DNA of 5,243 nucleotides, taken from positions 7,895 to 13,137 of the forward strand of contig QHXD01000262.1 of assembly GCA_003223895.1 (NCBI GenBank). Direction: 5' to 3'. The position numbers and the translations under genes are program-made. Positions within the stretch are counted from its first letter, which is position 1. Every line of letters starts with the position of its first letter. Below, in pieces: positions 4,837-5,243 of the stretch. The notes under the pieces were generated by a model. The model saw only the letters and a program-made list of their open reading frames with translations. It was not told the origin of the DNA and ran no database searches. The DNA is from Acidobacteriota bacterium. Lineage in GTDB: Bacteria > Acidobacteriota > Terriglobia > 20CM-2-55-15.

Positions 4837-5243
4837 ATGGAGCAGAAGATTCTGGACCAAACAACTATGATTCAGTATCTGCTCGGGCTTCTTTCCGAGG
4901 ATGACCGCAGCCGGCTGGAAGAGACCCTCTTCAAGAACGACGAATACTTCGATGATCTCGTCGCGCTCGAGGACGATCTCATCGATGACTATGTGAATGA
5001 CAGGCTTCCGGATAGTTTCCGGACCGCATTTGAAGAAAAACTGAAGTCCAATCCGCACTGGAAGCAGCGGCTTGGAGTTGCCGGCGCGTTGTCGCGGCAC
5101 GCGGCCGGATTGCGAACAAAACCGTTCAGGCCCCGGCATCAGAATTTTCGCCTGACCCTGCTGGCAGGCGCCGCGGCGGCGCTCGTGCTCTTTTCGATCG
5201 CGGCGTGGCAGGTTATTGAGCAGCGGGGAAACCTCGAAACGTT
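4837..5243 (+). CDS. Anti-sigma-factor-like membrane protein, 3' end beyond window
   Basis: An open frame of 135 codons with no stop, continuing past the window end. ATG 4837 is preceded by AAGGAAG (4824-4830) with a 6-nt spacer. The N-terminal cytoplasmic part has YLLGLLSEDDRSRLEETLF (14-32), then a very acidic stretch, DEYFDDLVALEDDLIDDYVNDRLPDSFRTAFEEKL (35-69). A basic segment (RTKPFRPRHQNFR, 93-105) precedes one membrane segment, LTLLAGAAAALVLFSIAAW (106-124). This is the arrangement of single-pass anti-sigma proteins that hold the sigma factor at the membrane. There is no cysteine in the visible part, so it is not a zinc-binding (HxxxCxxC) anti-sigma domain. Position directly after a sigma gene supports the role. 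The extracytoplasmic C-terminus cannot be seen. Confidence 0.7.
   Translation, partial: MEQKILDQTTMIQYLLGLLSEDDRSRLEETLFKNDEYFDDLVALEDDLIDDYVNDRLPDSFRTAFEEKLKSNPHWKQRLGVAGALSRHAAGLRTKPFRPRHQNFRLTLLAGAAAALVLFSIAAWQVIEQRGNLET

Noticed and set aside
1..5243. CRISPR arrays, insertion sequences, tRNA or rRNA genes, long repeats.
   Set aside because: No regularly spaced repeats, transposase-like frames, terminal inverted repeats or RNA-gene sequences were seen on either strand.

Overview
The window looks like a chromosomal segment of a soil-type bacterium with moderately high GC. My best guess is Acidobacteriota. The grounds are the style of the sigma-factor gene and the cysteine-free, single-TM anti-sigma-like gene behind it, a pairing I associate with Solibacter-like acidobacteria. 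The left-hand cluster is of a kind also seen in myxobacteria, so Myxococcota remains possible. All genes I support lie on the + strand.

Left region (about 74-2222): a type VI secretion (T6SS) style effector/immunity cassette. A 169-aa PAAR-like DUF4150 protein (putative spike-tip carrier) is followed 17 nt later by a 192-aa protein with a PD-(D/E)XK-like nuclease signature (candidate toxin). After 14 nt comes a 342-aa DUF3396 'type VI immunity family' protein (candidate antidote). Carrier and toxin, often fused in one polypeptide, are separate genes here.

Middle region (about 2225-4154): two further T6SS-neighbourhood genes, both apparently damaged. The first is an unrecognised 218-aa ORF. 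Its well-placed Shine-Dalgarno and ATG (2240) are one base out of frame with the coding sequence; restoring a single G after the ATG would give a 234-aa protein. The second is a TIGR02270-family gene broken into a 129-aa N-terminal and a 258-aa C-terminal piece. Its junction (about 3355-3363) looks like an internal deletion of roughly 30 codons plus a frameshift. These are either real decay or assembly errors, and raw reads would decide.

Right region (about 4155-5243): an extended -10 promoter (TGCTATATT) opens a new transcription unit. It encodes a 186-aa ECF-like sigma factor and, 60 nt downstream, a membrane-anchored anti-sigma-like protein that runs off the window end. I see no direct evidence that this sigma pair controls the effector cassette.

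No tRNA, rRNA, CRISPR array, insertion sequence or convincing intrinsic terminator was found, and no gene-free stretch exceeds 300 bases.
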